Of a stretch of 53,906 nucleotides of DNA, positions 29,676 through 38,151 are shown one piece after another. The first letter of the stretch is position 1, and every line of letters begins with the position of its first letter. Position numbers and translations under genes: made by a program. The notes below the pieces were generated by a model, which saw only the letters and a program-made list of their open reading frames with translations, was not told the origin of the DNA and did not search any database. The stretch is from Halorubrum lipolyticum DSM 21995 (GTDB lineage Archaea > Halobacteriota > Halobacteria > Halobacteriales > Haloferacaceae): contig NZ_AOJG01000001.1 of NCBI RefSeq assembly GCF_000337375.1, forward strand, positions 1 to 53,906, in the 5' to 3' direction.

Positions 29676-30857
29676 CTACGGCTCGTTCGTCGCGTCGCGG
29701 TAGGCCCAGAGATGGCCGTATCCGTCCGGGAGGGTGACCGATCGATACGTTCGCAGGAGGACGCGGCCGTCGGCGAGCGCGATCCGCTCGTCGTCGACGG
29801 GCCGTCGCGCGTCGACGATCGCGTCGATCCGGTCGACGAACGACGCGGGGTCCGCGAACAGCTCGCTCATCTCGACGGCGAACCGCGCGCAGTCGCGACC
29901 CGTCGCCGCGGACGGGTCCCCGTCGAGACCGAGGAGGTCGTACAGGTACCGGTTGACGCGGAGGACTCGCCTGTCCGCGTCCTCGGCGAGCACTCCGACC
30001 GGGAGCGCGTCGAGAACCGTCGACAGGACGGCGTTCGTCCGTTCGAGCTCCCGTTTCCGGTTCGTCCGCTCGGTGACGTCCTCGAACTGCGAGAAGACGC
30101 GGATCACCTCACCGTCGCCGTCGGTCACCACCTGGTTGTGCCACGCGCAGCGGATCCGCTCGCCGTCCGCGCACACGTTCTCGTTGACGCTCCGGTAGCC
30201 GCCCTTGTCCGAGAGGAGCTGCCGTTCGACCTCCGCGACGTGGCGGTGGAGCTCCTCTGGGACGAATCGACCCCAGGTCTCGCCGACCAGCTCCGACTCC
30301 GAGTAGCCGAGGATCGCCTCGGCGGCCGGGTTCACCCGGACGATCCGGAACCCCTCGTCGTACTCGATCGTCCCGAGCGGCGACTGCTCGATGAACCGCG
30401 AGAGCCGCTCTTGGCTCGCGGCCAGCGCCGCCCGCGAGCGCGCCTGATCGACCGCGTTCCGGACCCGGTTCGCGAGCACCGTGTACTGGTCGGTCCCGGA
30501 GCGCTTCTGGATGTAGTCGGTGACGCCCGCGGAGATGGCCTCGCTGGCGATCTCCTCGCTCCCCTTCCCGGTAAACAGGACGAACGGCACCTCCGGGTCG
30601 CGCTCGCGGACGCGTTCGAGAAAGCTCAGCCCGTCGGTGCCGGGCATCTCGTAGTCGCTGACGACGCAGTCGATCGGCTCGCTCTCGACGGTCTCGACCG
30701 CGGCGTCCACGTCCGTCTCCGACCGGACCTCGAACGCGTCGTCCATCCCTTCGAGGTACGTCGCCACCAGATCGAGGAACGCCGGCTCGTCGTCGACGTG
30801 CAGCACTCGGACGACCGGTTCGCGCTTCCCGTGCGGAGGAAGGGCCGGATCCGACAT
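29676..30857 (-). CDS. Response regulator with two PAS domains, no kinase core
   Basis: The 393-residue protein starts with a receiver domain (about 15-130; HVDDEPAF, phosphate-accepting Asp in VVSDYEMPGTDG, Lys in LFTGKG). Two PAS domains follow (about 150-265 and 275-390), the first with the C-terminal PAC pattern. There is no H-box or ATPase domain at the C-terminus, so it cannot be a histidine kinase by itself. It probably passes a sensed signal to a partner. Confidence 0.9.
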   Translation of the reverse strand: MSDPALPPHGKREPVVRVLHVDDEPAFLDLVATYLEGMDDAFEVRSETDVDAAVETVESEPIDCVVSDYEMPGTDGLSFLERVRERDPEVPFVLFTGKGSEEIASEAISAGVTDYIQKRSGTDQYTVLANRVRNAVDQARSRAALAASQERLSRFIEQSPLGTIEYDEGFRIVRVNPAAEAILGYSESELVGETWGRFVPEELHRHVAEVERQLLSDKGGYRSVNENVCADGERIRCAWHNQVVTDGDGEVIRVFSQFEDVTERTNRKRELERTNAVLSTVLDALPVGVLAEDADRRVLRVNRYLYDLLGLDGDPSAATGRDCARFAVEMSELFADPASFVDRIDAIVDARRPVDDERIALADGRVLLRTYRSVTLPDGYGHLWAYRDATNEP

Positions 30858-30963
30858 TGCGGGACACTACCACGACACCGTGCAAATACGTTCGGGTGAG
30901 TTCCCACTCCCTCTCGCCGCTCCTCGGTCACGTCGCGGCTCGCGGGGCCGTCGCGAGCGCCGC

Positions 30964-31239
30964 CTACTCGCCGACCGCGTCGATTGCGTCGAGCGCGTCT
31001 TCGGCGCCGTCGCCGACCGACTCGTCGTTCTCGGCCGTCGCGACCCGGTACAGGCCGACGAGCGCGGCGAGCACGACGACCGCGCCCTCGGCGCGCGCGG
31101 CGACGTACACCCAGTTCCGGGGCTCCGCCTCCCCCGCGTTCCGGTACAGCGCCTCCGTCCACACGCGCACGACCGATCGCGGAGCGAGGGTCTCGATCAG
31201 TCCGCCGATCCCGGCGACCAACAGCAGCAGCGCCTTCAT
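30964..31239 (-). CDS. Small two-segment membrane protein
   Basis: The 91-residue protein has a hydrophobic N-terminus (MKALLLLVAGIGGLIE) and a second hydrophobic stretch (about 45-62), then an acidic tail. The ATG at 31239 is chosen because GTTTTTGC lies about 30 bases upstream on the minus strand; the longer frame is a shadow. The function is unknown. Confidence 0.68.
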   Translation of the reverse strand: MKALLLLVAGIGGLIETLAPRSVVRVWTEALYRNAGEAEPRNWVYVAARAEGAVVVLAALVGLYRVATAENDESVGDGAEDALDAIDAVGE

Positions 31240-31280
31240 ACTCCCCCTTCGCGGGGTACGTGCAAAAACGATGCGGCGTT

Positions 31281-31331
31281 CGCTCACGCCGGCTCGGCGG
31301 GAGTTGCCGAGAGCGCTCACGCCGGCTCGGC
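31281..31331 (-). repeat. 18-bp direct repeat copying a gene's 3' end and stop
   Basis: CGCTCACGCCGGCTCGGC occurs at 31281-31298 and 31314-31331. The right copy contains the last codons (AEPA) and TGA of the gene at 31317. The left copy is a downstream duplicate 33 bases away. This repeats the theme seen at 4343-4450, with the same unit length. Confidence 0.85.
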
Positions 31332-31844
31332 CGCCGCGAGGTAGCGCCGACAGGTCGCGGCCGCCCACTCCCTGACCGCCGGCGCGTCCGACCACAGCAG
31401 CGCCGCGAGCCCTCGCTCGTCGAAGAGCCCGACGACGGCCCGGTCGTCGACGAGGAGCACGCCGATCGGGGAGTCGCCGTCGTGGCGGGACGCCTCGACC
31501 CCGCGCTCGGCGAGGACCGACCGGATCACGGCTCCCGACGGCCCGGTAAGCCGGTCCGCCGCCCGCCCGGTGAAGACGAGTCGGACCGTCTCGCCGCCTC
31601 CGCTGTCGTCGTCTCCCCCGACGCCCTCCAGCAGCCGTCGCGCGAGGCCGGGATCGGCGCGAGGCACGACCCCGACGACGGTGTCGCCAGCGCCGACGAG
31701 CGCGGGGAGCCGGGAGGCCGGATCCGGGTCGCCGCCGCGCTCGGCGAGGCCGGCGTCGTCGAGGAGGGCGTCGCCCCCTTCGACGCCGACCGCCTCCGCG
31801 ACCAGTTTTCGAAGCACCGCACCGGGCGAGTCGGCGCTACTCAC
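31317..31844 (-). CDS. Haloarchaeal protein resembling the regulatory half of FilR1-type regulators
   Basis: The 175-residue protein lacks an obvious HTH, but its C-terminal part (SPIGVLLVDDRAVVGLFDERG, then AVREWAAATCRRYLAAAEP) is like the effector region of haloarchaeal FilR1-type transcription regulators. It may therefore be a ligand-binding remnant or partner. The start is GTG, overlapping the stop of the methyltransferase gene in a GTGA junction (31844-31841). Confidence 0.6.
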   Translation of the reverse strand: MSSADSPGAVLRKLVAEAVGVEGGDALLDDAGLAERGGDPDPASRLPALVGAGDTVVGVVPRADPGLARRLLEGVGGDDDSGGGETVRLVFTGRAADRLTGPSGAVIRSVLAERGVEASRHDGDSPIGVLLVDDRAVVGLFDERGLAALLWSDAPAVREWAAATCRRYLAAAEPA

Positions 31845-32500
31845 CGGTCCGCTCCGCGGGTCTTCCTCCCGTCAGTCTCGTCGGTCTCGTCCGTCTCGTC
31901 CGGGCGAGGCGGGTACGTCTGCCGCCCGCCGCTCGACCGACGCGCGAGCAGCCGAGCGGTCGCGCGGCGGTGGTCGTCGGGACGCTCCTCGGTCGTCTCG
32001 TCGTAGTACAACACGGTCAGCCCGAGCCCGGCGCGGAGCAGTTCGTTGGCGGCGAACCGGTAGCGGTCGTCGCTCGGCCCGGAGGGCGTCGCGTCGGCCG
32101 ACCGGAGGTGCCCCTCGACGAACAGGTAGCCGCCGGGCGCGAGCGACTCGGTCAGGTCGGCGAACCGGTCGAGCGCGTGGAAGAAGCTCATCGTGATCAG
32201 CTCGTACGTCTCCGCCGGGAAGCCGTACGTCGAAGCGTCCGCCTGGATCGTCTCGACGCGCTCGGCGACGCCGCGCTCCGCGGCGCGCTCCCGGACGATT
32301 GAGAGCCCCTCGCGGGAGGCGTCGAGGGCGTCGACCGCGTAGCCAGCCCCCGCGAGGTAGACGGCGTTTCGGCCGGTGCCGGCGGCCACGTCGAGCGCGC
32401 GCCCGTCGGGGATCGCGGGCTCGTACGAGCGCAACACGGCGGACGGCTCGGGGGCGCGGGGGTACTCGCCGGACGCGAAGCGGTCGTCCCAGTCGGTCAT
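31841..32500 (-). CDS. SAM-dependent methyltransferase (TehB-like class I)
   Basis: The 219-residue protein has the class I motif ALDVAAGTGRNAVYLA (about 36-51), DALDAS (motif II acidic end) and YELITMSFFHALDR (post-motif). Its WDDRFASGEYP start and GGYLFVEGH are typical of TehB-like or thiol-type methyltransferases. The substrate is unknown. The C-terminus is a DETDETDET tail made by a 9-base DNA repeat. It is co-translated with the next gene. Confidence 0.87.
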   Translation of the reverse strand: MTDWDDRFASGEYPRAPEPSAVLRSYEPAIPDGRALDVAAGTGRNAVYLAGAGYAVDALDASREGLSIVRERAAERGVAERVETIQADASTYGFPAETYELITMSFFHALDRFADLTESLAPGGYLFVEGHLRSADATPSGPSDDRYRFAANELLRAGLGLTVLYYDETTEERPDDHRRATARLLARRSSGGRQTYPPRPDETDETDETDGRKTRGADR

Positions 32501-32559
32501 GGCGGCGCTTGCGTCGCGGCGAGCGTAAACCCCACGGCGGTGGGGGACACAGCGGGGGT

Positions 32560-33132
32560 ATGGACGAGCGCGGGAGCGGAGACGAAACCGGAAGCGGCGG
32601 CGGGATCGGCGGGGGCGACGGGTCGGAGCCGATCGAGGCGACGCTCGGCGCGCTGCTGACCGAGCGCGGGGAGACGCTCGCGACCGCGGAGTCGCTGACC
32701 GGCGGGCTGGTCGGGTCGCGCGTGACCGACGTGCCGGGCGCGAGCGCCTACTTCGACCGCGGGTTCGTGACCTACGCCTACGACGCCAAACGCGAGCTGC
32801 TCGGGGTGTCCCGCGAGTCGCTCGACGCCGACGGCGCCGTCAGCGCGTCGGTCGCCGAGCAGATGGCGGCGGGCGCGCGCGACCGCGCCGACACGACGTG
32901 GGCGGTCGCCGCGACCGGCATCGCGGGACCGGACGGCGGCACGGCGGAGAAGCCGGTGGGACTCGTGTACGTCGGGGTCGCCCACGCCGCGCCGTGGGGG
33001 ACCGAGGAGTCGTTCGTCCGCACGGAGCGGGTCGTCCTCGACGGCGACCGCGCGGCGGTGAAGCGGAAGGCCGTCGACGCCGCGCTCGAGGCGCTCGTCC
33101 GGACGGTCCGCGAGGTCGACGCGGAGGAGTGA
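32560..33132 (+). CDS. CinA C-terminal domain amidase (PncC-like)
   Basis: The 190-residue protein has a glycine-rich N-terminus (about 1-25) and a complete CinA C-terminal domain: TLATAESLTGGLVGSRVTDVPGAS, GFVTYAYDAKRELLGV and ATGIAGPDGGTAEKPVGLVYVG. Members deamidate nicotinamide mononucleotide in NAD recycling. There is no N-terminal molybdopterin-like domain, so it is the stand-alone PncC form. The ATG at 32560 is the only start that excludes the proline/arginine-rich shadow. Confidence 0.9.
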   Translation: MDERGSGDETGSGGGIGGGDGSEPIEATLGALLTERGETLATAESLTGGLVGSRVTDVPGASAYFDRGFVTYAYDAKRELLGVSRESLDADGAVSASVAEQMAAGARDRADTTWAVAATGIAGPDGGTAEKPVGLVYVGVAHAAPWGTEESFVRTERVVLDGDRAAVKRKAVDAALEALVRTVREVDAEE

Positions 33133-33165
33133 GAGACGGGAGCGGTCGGAGATCGAGCGTTCCGC

Positions 33166-33369
33166 TCAGTCGATGTACGCGTGCCCGACGACCGCAGCGA
33201 GCAGCGCGGCGACGACGATCCACGCGAACGGCTCCGCGGCGAGCAACCGGATCGGCCGAGACGCGGACTCGTCGAAGCCGAACAGCGCCCCCGCCGACAG
33301 CGCCCCCGCGAACACGAGCGCGGCGACGACGCCGGAAACGCCGAGGATCACGGTGTCGGTCCGGTCCAT
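33166..33369 (-). CDS. Small two-segment membrane protein
   Basis: The 67-residue protein has two hydrophobic helices (about 7-30 and 44-62) and little else. A TTTATATTC box about 28 bases upstream of ATG 33369 marks a leaderless promoter between this gene and tRNA-Thr. The function is unknown. Confidence 0.7.
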   Translation of the reverse strand: MDRTDTVILGVSGVVAALVFAGALSAGALFGFDESASRPIRLLAAEPFAWIVVAALLAAVVGHAYID

Positions 33370-33441
33370 ACGCCGGATCCGCGACGGGCGAATATAAATG
33401 GATCTCCGCGACTCTTCGACGCCACGTCGTTCCGTCGGAAG

Positions 33442-33515
33442 AGCCAGGGCAGGGATTTGAACCCCGGAAGTCTCGATTACAAGTCGAGTGCATGAACCGC
33501 CCATGCTCCCCTGGC
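33442..33515 (-). tRNA. tRNA-Thr (anticodon UGU)
   Basis: The 74-base sequence folds as a standard tRNA: acceptor GCCAGGG/CCCTGGC, D arm GCAT..ATGC, anticodon stem CTCGA/TCGAG with loop CTTGTAA, and T arm CGGGG-TTCAAAT-CCCTG. The anticodon TGT lies at 33479-33481 (as ACA on the plus strand). No intron is seen, and CCA is not encoded. Confidence 0.95.
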
Positions 33516-33601
33516 GCAGGCGGGCGTACTCGGCCCACCTATGAGTGCGTGTCGCTTTCCGCGAAGGTGACGGCGCGGCCGGTGACGGCGCGGTGCCGCG
33601 G

Positions 33602-34141
33602 TCAGCCCCTCCGGTCGTCGTCTCCGTCTTCACCTCCTCGGTCGTCGCCTCCCTCTCCGCCGGCCGCCGCCAGCGACTTCGTCAGCTCCACGCGGTGCGG
33701 CTCGTACCCCTGTGCCGCGTAGAACTCGCGGGCGCGGTCGTTGGCCGCGAGCGCCTCCAGCGCGACGGTCTCAGCGCCCGTCTCGCGGAGCGCTCGCTCG
33801 GCCCCGTCGAGCAGATCGGCGCCGATTCCCTCGTCGCGGCGCTCGGGGACGACGAACAGGTTGCTCACGACGCCGCGGGTCCGATCGCGCTCGTAGCCGC
33901 CGCGATCGAGCGTGAACCCGACGAACCCGATCGGGTCGTCGTCGCCGTCGCGCGCGACGAGGAGCTCGCCGGTGACCACCGAGCGCGCGACCCACTCGCG
34001 GACCGCGGCGCGGTTCCCCTCGGCGAGCAGCGCCGACCCGTACGCCCGCTGGCCCTCGGCGAGCGCGACCCACAGGTCGGTCACCGGGTCGACGTCGTCG
34101 ACGGTGGCGGGCGTGACGCGCACGCGGTCGCTGTCGGCCAT
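33602..34141 (-). CDS. GNAT family N-acetyltransferase
   Basis: The 179-residue protein has VSNLFVVPERRDEGIGADLLDGAE (about 90-113, the acetyl-CoA loop with R-x-x-G-I-G) and ANDRAREFYAAQGYEPHRVEL (about 132-152). It resembles RimI-like acetyltransferases; the target is unknown. The tail is an acidic, glycine-rich run (GGEDGDDDRRG). Confidence 0.9.
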   Translation of the reverse strand: MADSDRVRVTPATVDDVDPVTDLWVALAEGQRAYGSALLAEGNRAAVREWVARSVVTGELLVARDGDDDPIGFVGFTLDRGGYERDRTRGVVSNLFVVPERRDEGIGADLLDGAERALRETGAETVALEALAANDRAREFYAAQGYEPHRVELTKSLAAAGGEGGDDRGGEDGDDDRRG

Positions 34142-34248
34142 TCGTTCGGCCTTCGGCGCGCCGGCCGTTTGAGCCTACCGGCGGGTCGGCGACGGAGCGG
34201 GTAGCGGAGAGCCCGAGACCGAACGGGGAGAAAGCGAACGCCGCGGCC

Positions 34249-34893
34249 TCACACCTCGCGACACTCGGGACAGACCGCCTGTCCGTTCGCGGTCACGAGG
34301 TCGGGGACGAGCGCTCCGCAGCTCTCGCAGACGCCCTGCGTCGGCGAGCCGGACGCGTCGGTGGAGGACGCCTCCACGGCGGGGTCGACCCCGCCGTCCG
34401 ATCCCAGCGTCGCCGCGTCGCCGCGCCGGGGCTCGCCGGTCGCCTCCTCGTCGGGGAGCGGCTCGCGGGCGCCGTTTCCGGTCCGGGGCGCGCCGGCGGC
34501 GAGCGCGTCGCCGGCGGTGACGACGCCCACCGCCTCGCCGTTCTCGACGGCGACGACGCGGTCGACCCCCTCCGAGACGAGCCGCTCCTCGACGGCGGCC
34601 AGCGCGTCGTCCGGCGCCACCGTCGGGAGCGGCGGACCCATCACCGAGCCGACCGTGAGGCCGCTCTCGCCGTCGGCCGTCGGTCCGTCGCCGGCTCCGA
34701 CTCCGGCGTCGAGGAGCGCGCCGAGGGCGTCCCGACAGCCCAGTCGACCGACGGGCTCGCCGCCGCGGAGGACGACGAGGCAGTTCGTTCCCTCGTCGAC
34801 CAACAGCGCCGCCGCGTCGCGCAACGGGTCCGACTCGCTCACGCCGAGGAACTCGCGGTGCATCACGTCGCGAACCGTGGTGTCTGTTCGCAT
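34249..34893 (-). CDS. CBS-pair protein with C-terminal zinc ribbon
   Basis: The 214-residue protein has two CBS motifs (about 8-60, VRDVMHREFLGVSESDPL, and 80-135, TVGSVMGPPLPTVAPDDAL), which bind adenine nucleotides. After a linker comes a zinc ribbon (CESCGAL..CPEC, about 188-211). It may sense energy state and bind nucleic acid or protein. TTTTAAT lies about 29 bases upstream of the ATG. Confidence 0.88.
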   Translation of the reverse strand: MRTDTTVRDVMHREFLGVSESDPLRDAAALLVDEGTNCLVVLRGGEPVGRLGCRDALGALLDAGVGAGDGPTADGESGLTVGSVMGPPLPTVAPDDALAAVEERLVSEGVDRVVAVENGEAVGVVTAGDALAAGAPRTGNGAREPLPDEEATGEPRRGDAATLGSDGGVDPAVEASSTDASGSPTQGVCESCGALVPDLVTANGQAVCPECREV

Positions 34894-35083
34894 GAGACAG
34901 GATTTCGCCGCGAACGATTAAAAGGTGCCTCCGGTATCGTTATACGCATTCCCGGCGTAGGCTGCCGATCGGCCGAGAAACGGCGGGACGTGGCGAGGCG
35001 CGCTTTGTCGAACGCGGTCGGGACCGCGCGGACGGCGGCGACGAAAAGGAGGCTTCAAACCCTCCGGCGTCCGAGCGGAGGGC

Positions 35084-35779
35084 ATGACCATTCCCTCGTT
35101 CGTGATCGGGATTGCGGGGGGAACCGGCGCGGGGAAGACGACCGTCTCCCGGCTCGTCACCCGCGACCTCGGCGACAGCGTCACCCGCATCCCGCTGGAC
35201 AACTACTACGAGGACCTCTCGCACCTCGACTTCGAAGAGCGCCAGTCCGTCAACTACGACCACCCCTCAGCGTTCGAGTGGGAACTGCTCAGAGAACACC
35301 TCGAAGCCCTGCTGGAGGGGCAGTCCGTCCAGATGCCGCAGTACGACTTCGAGATCCACAACCGGAAAGACGAGCGGATCGAGGTCGAACCCACCGACGT
35401 CATCGTGCTCGAAGGGATCTTGGCGCTGTACGACGAGGAGATCAACGACATGATGGACCTCCGGCTGTTCGTCGAGACCGACGCCGACGTGCGGATCCTC
35501 CGCCGGATCCGACGGGACGTGATCGAGCGCGGCCGCGACCTGGAGGGCGTCATCGACCAGTACCTCTCGACGGTGAAGCCGATGCACGAGCAGTTCATCG
35601 AGCCCTCGAAGAAACACGCCGACGTGATCATCCCGGAGGGCGCCAACAGCGTCGCCGTGAACCTCTTAGAGGAGAAGCTCCGCGCCGAGGTCGAGGGCGA
35701 CGCCGTCCGGAGCTGGGAGCGCGGCAGCTTGGAGGAGGAGCTCGGGGAGAAGCGCTCGCTCGACATGGACGACGACTGA
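35084..35779 (+). CDS. udk: Uridine kinase
   Basis: The 231-residue enzyme phosphorylates uridine or cytidine in salvage. It shows the P-loop GIAGGTGAGKTTVSR (about 9-23), the DNYYEDLSHLDFEER substrate region (about 39-53), NYDHPSAFEWELL and YDFEIHNRKDERIEVEPTDV. A small hairpin (GGAGG..CCTCC, 35048-35067) overlaps its promoter region. Confidence 0.94.
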   Translation: MTIPSFVIGIAGGTGAGKTTVSRLVTRDLGDSVTRIPLDNYYEDLSHLDFEERQSVNYDHPSAFEWELLREHLEALLEGQSVQMPQYDFEIHNRKDERIEVEPTDVIVLEGILALYDEEINDMMDLRLFVETDADVRILRRIRRDVIERGRDLEGVIDQYLSTVKPMHEQFIEPSKKHADVIIPEGANSVAVNLLEEKLRAEVEGDAVRSWERGSLEEELGEKRSLDMDDD

Positions 35780-35825
35780 ACGGTCGTCCTCGTACGCAGT
35801 CGCTCTCCTCACGATACCGACACAG

Positions 35826-36410
35826 CTAGCCTGATTCGACGATAATGAGTCCGATCATACCGACCCCCTGGTGTGGGGCACAGACGTACCGAACCTCTTT
35901 CGGTTCCGCGAATGTCCGAGAATAAGTAAGGCCATCAGTCGAACTTTCGAAGGAGCCGTCTTCAGCAACAACTTTGTGTACGTTGTCTCCAACCCATTTC
36001 CACGAGATGGTTGTGCCGGAGGAAACGCGAATGGCTGGCGGGTCAAACGATAACCCAGCATCTCCAGCGCCAACCTCAATCAGCACTGAACTTTCCCCAG
36101 TCCTGTCTTCGATTCCAGAGTAATTGTTCGCGTTCTCGATCCACGATTTCTCGGTCTCTGTTTCGGTGTTCGTGGTGTTGCTCGTGTTTGTACTGGTGTC
36201 GTCATCGCTGACGTTATCTCCGCTGTCACCGCCGTCTTCACCGTCTCCACCGTCTTCACGGTCTTCACCGTCTCCACTGTCTTCTGTGGGTTCATCGGAG
36301 GGAGTAGTCGACTCCGAGTCGTTCGTTGCGTCGGAGCAACCCGCAAGTGCGAGAGATGCAGTGGTGCCTGTCGTCGCGAGGAACGCGCGCCGTGAATGCG
36401 TATCTGCCAT
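35826..36410 (-). CDS. Halocyanin-like blue copper lipoprotein (Tat-exported)
   Basis: The 194-residue protein has a Tat signal with lipobox (SRRAFLATTGTTASLALAGC), then a long Ser/Thr/Asp/Gly linker (about 25-90), then a plastocyanin-like domain. Copper ligands are His in DNVHKV, Cys in YVCAPHQ with its His, and Met in GVGMIG. It carries electrons at the outer face of the membrane. The DNA is clearly less G+C-rich than its neighbours, which may mean recent transfer. CTTATATG about 28 bases upstream is its TATA box. Confidence 0.93.
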   Translation of the reverse strand: MADTHSRRAFLATTGTTASLALAGCSDATNDSESTTPSDEPTEDSGDGEDREDGGDGEDGGDSGDNVSDDDTSTNTSNTTNTETETEKSWIENANNYSGIEDRTGESSVLIEVGAGDAGLSFDPPAIRVSSGTTISWKWVGDNVHKVVAEDGSFESSTDGLTYSRTFAEPKEVRYVCAPHQGVGMIGLIIVESG

Positions 36411-36463
36411 TGAGTAGTAGACACGTCTATCTCTACATATAAGACATCTGTGAGATGGCCGTT

Positions 36464-36655
36464 GAGTCCCTGACCGCGTCGCCGGACTACGTCCGGCTGC
36501 AAGCGAGGGACCGACGGTCCCTCTGGCGGCCGGCGCACAGCACCGGCGACCTCGCGCGGTGCCGTTCGGGCCTTCGTCCCGCTCACGGGCACGCGCCGCC
36601 ATACCGTTCTTTATAAGCGATCACCGCAGTCGCTCGTGTGTATGTATATATAACA
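36464..36655. repeat. Dispersed hairpin element, copy D (head missing)
   Basis: The copy begins at TTGAGTCCC, the middle of the conserved motif seen in A and B. It contains hairpins 36481-36497 (GCCGGAC/TAC/GTCCGGC) and 36505-36523 (GAGGGACC/GAC/GGTCCCTC) joined by TGCAAGC. It ends with the shared tail (GGGCACGCGCCGCC, TTCTTTATAAGCGATC). It lies between the halocyanin and helicase genes, and the gap holds nothing else. Confidence 0.65.
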
Positions 36656-36671
36656 TTTCGACCGAGTCCGC

Positions 36672-38102
36672 TCACCGCCGCCGGCTCGCCACCCGCTCTT
36701 CCGCGGTCTCCGCGCTGACGACCTCGTAGAGGATCGCTCGCTCGCCGTCCTCCTTGGGTCGGAGCACCCGACCGAGCCGCTGGGTGAACTCCCGCTCGCT
36801 GCCCGAGCCGGAGAGCACGACCGCGACGTTCGCGTCGGGCACGTCGACGCCCTCGTCGAGGACGTTGGCGGCGACGACCCGTCCGTAGGTCCCCTCGCGG
36901 AAGCGCTCCAGGATTTCGCGACGCTCCTTCGCGCCCGTCTCGGCGGTGATCGCGGGCAGCAGGAACCGCTCGGAGAGGCGGTAGACGAGGTCGGTGTGGG
37001 CGGTGAACACGATCACCCGGTCGTCGCGGTGGCGGTCGAGGATCGACTCGAGTCGGTCGACCTTCCGGCGCGCGTTCATCATGATCTCGCGGGCCTCGTT
37101 TTTCGCGAGGAGGGCCTCCCGCGCGGCCGGGTCGTTGCCCGAGCGCTTGACGAGCTCCTGGTAATCGCTTCCGCTCGTGAACGTGATCCCCGCGTCCCGG
37201 ACGTACTCGACGAAGGTGCCCTGCTTCTCGTCGTAGCGCTCGCGTTCGTCCGGCGTCAGCTCGACCTCGATCCGACGGATGTCGTAGGGCGCGAGGTGGT
37301 CGCCCGCCAGGTCGTCGACGTCGAGCGCGTACACGCGGTCGCCGATCAGCTCCGCGACGGTCTCATGGGCGCCGTCGGGGCGCTCGAAGGTGGCGGTGAG
37401 CCCGAGCCGCGCGGGCGCCGCGAGCAGGCGCGCCACGTCTCGGTACCCCTCGCCGCCGAGGTGGTGGACCTCGTCGAAGACGACGAGCTCGAAGGCGTCG
37501 CCGACGCCCTCGGCCTTGAGGTACGCGGAGTCGTACGTCGACACCGTGATCGCCTCCCGGCGCTGCTCGCCGCCGCCGAACCGGCCGATCGGGACGTCGA
37601 ACTCCGTCTCCAGCTCCCGCTGCCACTGATCGAGGAGGTCGACCGTGGGAACGACGACGAGCGTCGGCACGCCCAGTTCCACCATCGCGCGGATCGCGAT
37701 CACGGTCTTGCCGGCCCCGGTCGGGAGCTCGAGCACCCCGCGGTCGCCCGCGTCGCGCCACGCGTCGAGCGCCTCGCGCTGGTACTCCCGGAGGTCGTAG
37801 TCGGTCGAGAGGCCGCCGTCGAGTCCTCCCTCCGCTCCCGCGCGGTCGCTCGCGTCCAGCACGCGGTCCTCGACGTTCACGCCGGCGACCTCCAGCGCCC
37901 GGCGGATCGCGGCGTAGCGGTAGGCCGGCGCACGCCCGGTTCCCGACCGCGGATCGCTCTCGACACCGGGGAGCGGCGGGAGCGACGCGAGCGGATCGGA
38001 CTCGCCGTCGGCGTCGCCGTCGCCGGTACCGCTCGCGCCGTCGCCGGCACCGCGAGGGACGACTCGGATCGTCCCGTCCTCGTAGGTCAGCCGGACGTCC
38101 AT
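36672..38102 (-). CDS. XPB-like superfamily 2 helicase
   Basis: The 476-residue protein has SF2 motifs: LPTGAGKT (I, about 125-132), VVPTVDLLDQW (Ia), VVFDEVHHLGGEGY (II, DEVH), LTATFERPDG (III), TGAKERREILERFREG (about IV-V) and QRLGRVLRPKE (VI). This is the haloarchaeal XPB/Rad25 type, thought to act in repair or transcription. A shared palindromic TATA box lies about 25 bases upstream of its ATG. Confidence 0.9.
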   Translation of the reverse strand: MDVRLTYEDGTIRVVPRGAGDGASGTGDGDADGESDPLASLPPLPGVESDPRSGTGRAPAYRYAAIRRALEVAGVNVEDRVLDASDRAGAEGGLDGGLSTDYDLREYQREALDAWRDAGDRGVLELPTGAGKTVIAIRAMVELGVPTLVVVPTVDLLDQWQRELETEFDVPIGRFGGGEQRREAITVSTYDSAYLKAEGVGDAFELVVFDEVHHLGGEGYRDVARLLAAPARLGLTATFERPDGAHETVAELIGDRVYALDVDDLAGDHLAPYDIRRIEVELTPDERERYDEKQGTFVEYVRDAGITFTSGSDYQELVKRSGNDPAAREALLAKNEAREIMMNARRKVDRLESILDRHRDDRVIVFTAHTDLVYRLSERFLLPAITAETGAKERREILERFREGTYGRVVAANVLDEGVDVPDANVAVVLSGSGSEREFTQRLGRVLRPKEDGERAILYEVVSAETAEERVASRRR

Positions 38103-38121
38103 CGCCGGACGTTGCCGCCCG

Positions 38122-38131
38122 ATTTATAAAT
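38122..38131. promoter_or_regulatory. Palindromic TATA box shared by divergent genes
   Basis: ATTTATAAAT is a perfect palindrome. Its centre (38126.5) is 24.5 bases from the helicase ATG (38102, minus strand) and 25.5 bases from the hydrolase ATG (38152, plus strand). Both distances suit leaderless transcription, and no other TATA-like run exists in the 49-base gap, so one box probably serves both genes. Confidence 0.7.
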
Positions 38132-38151
38132 GGGCTCCGCCTCTCGCCGAC

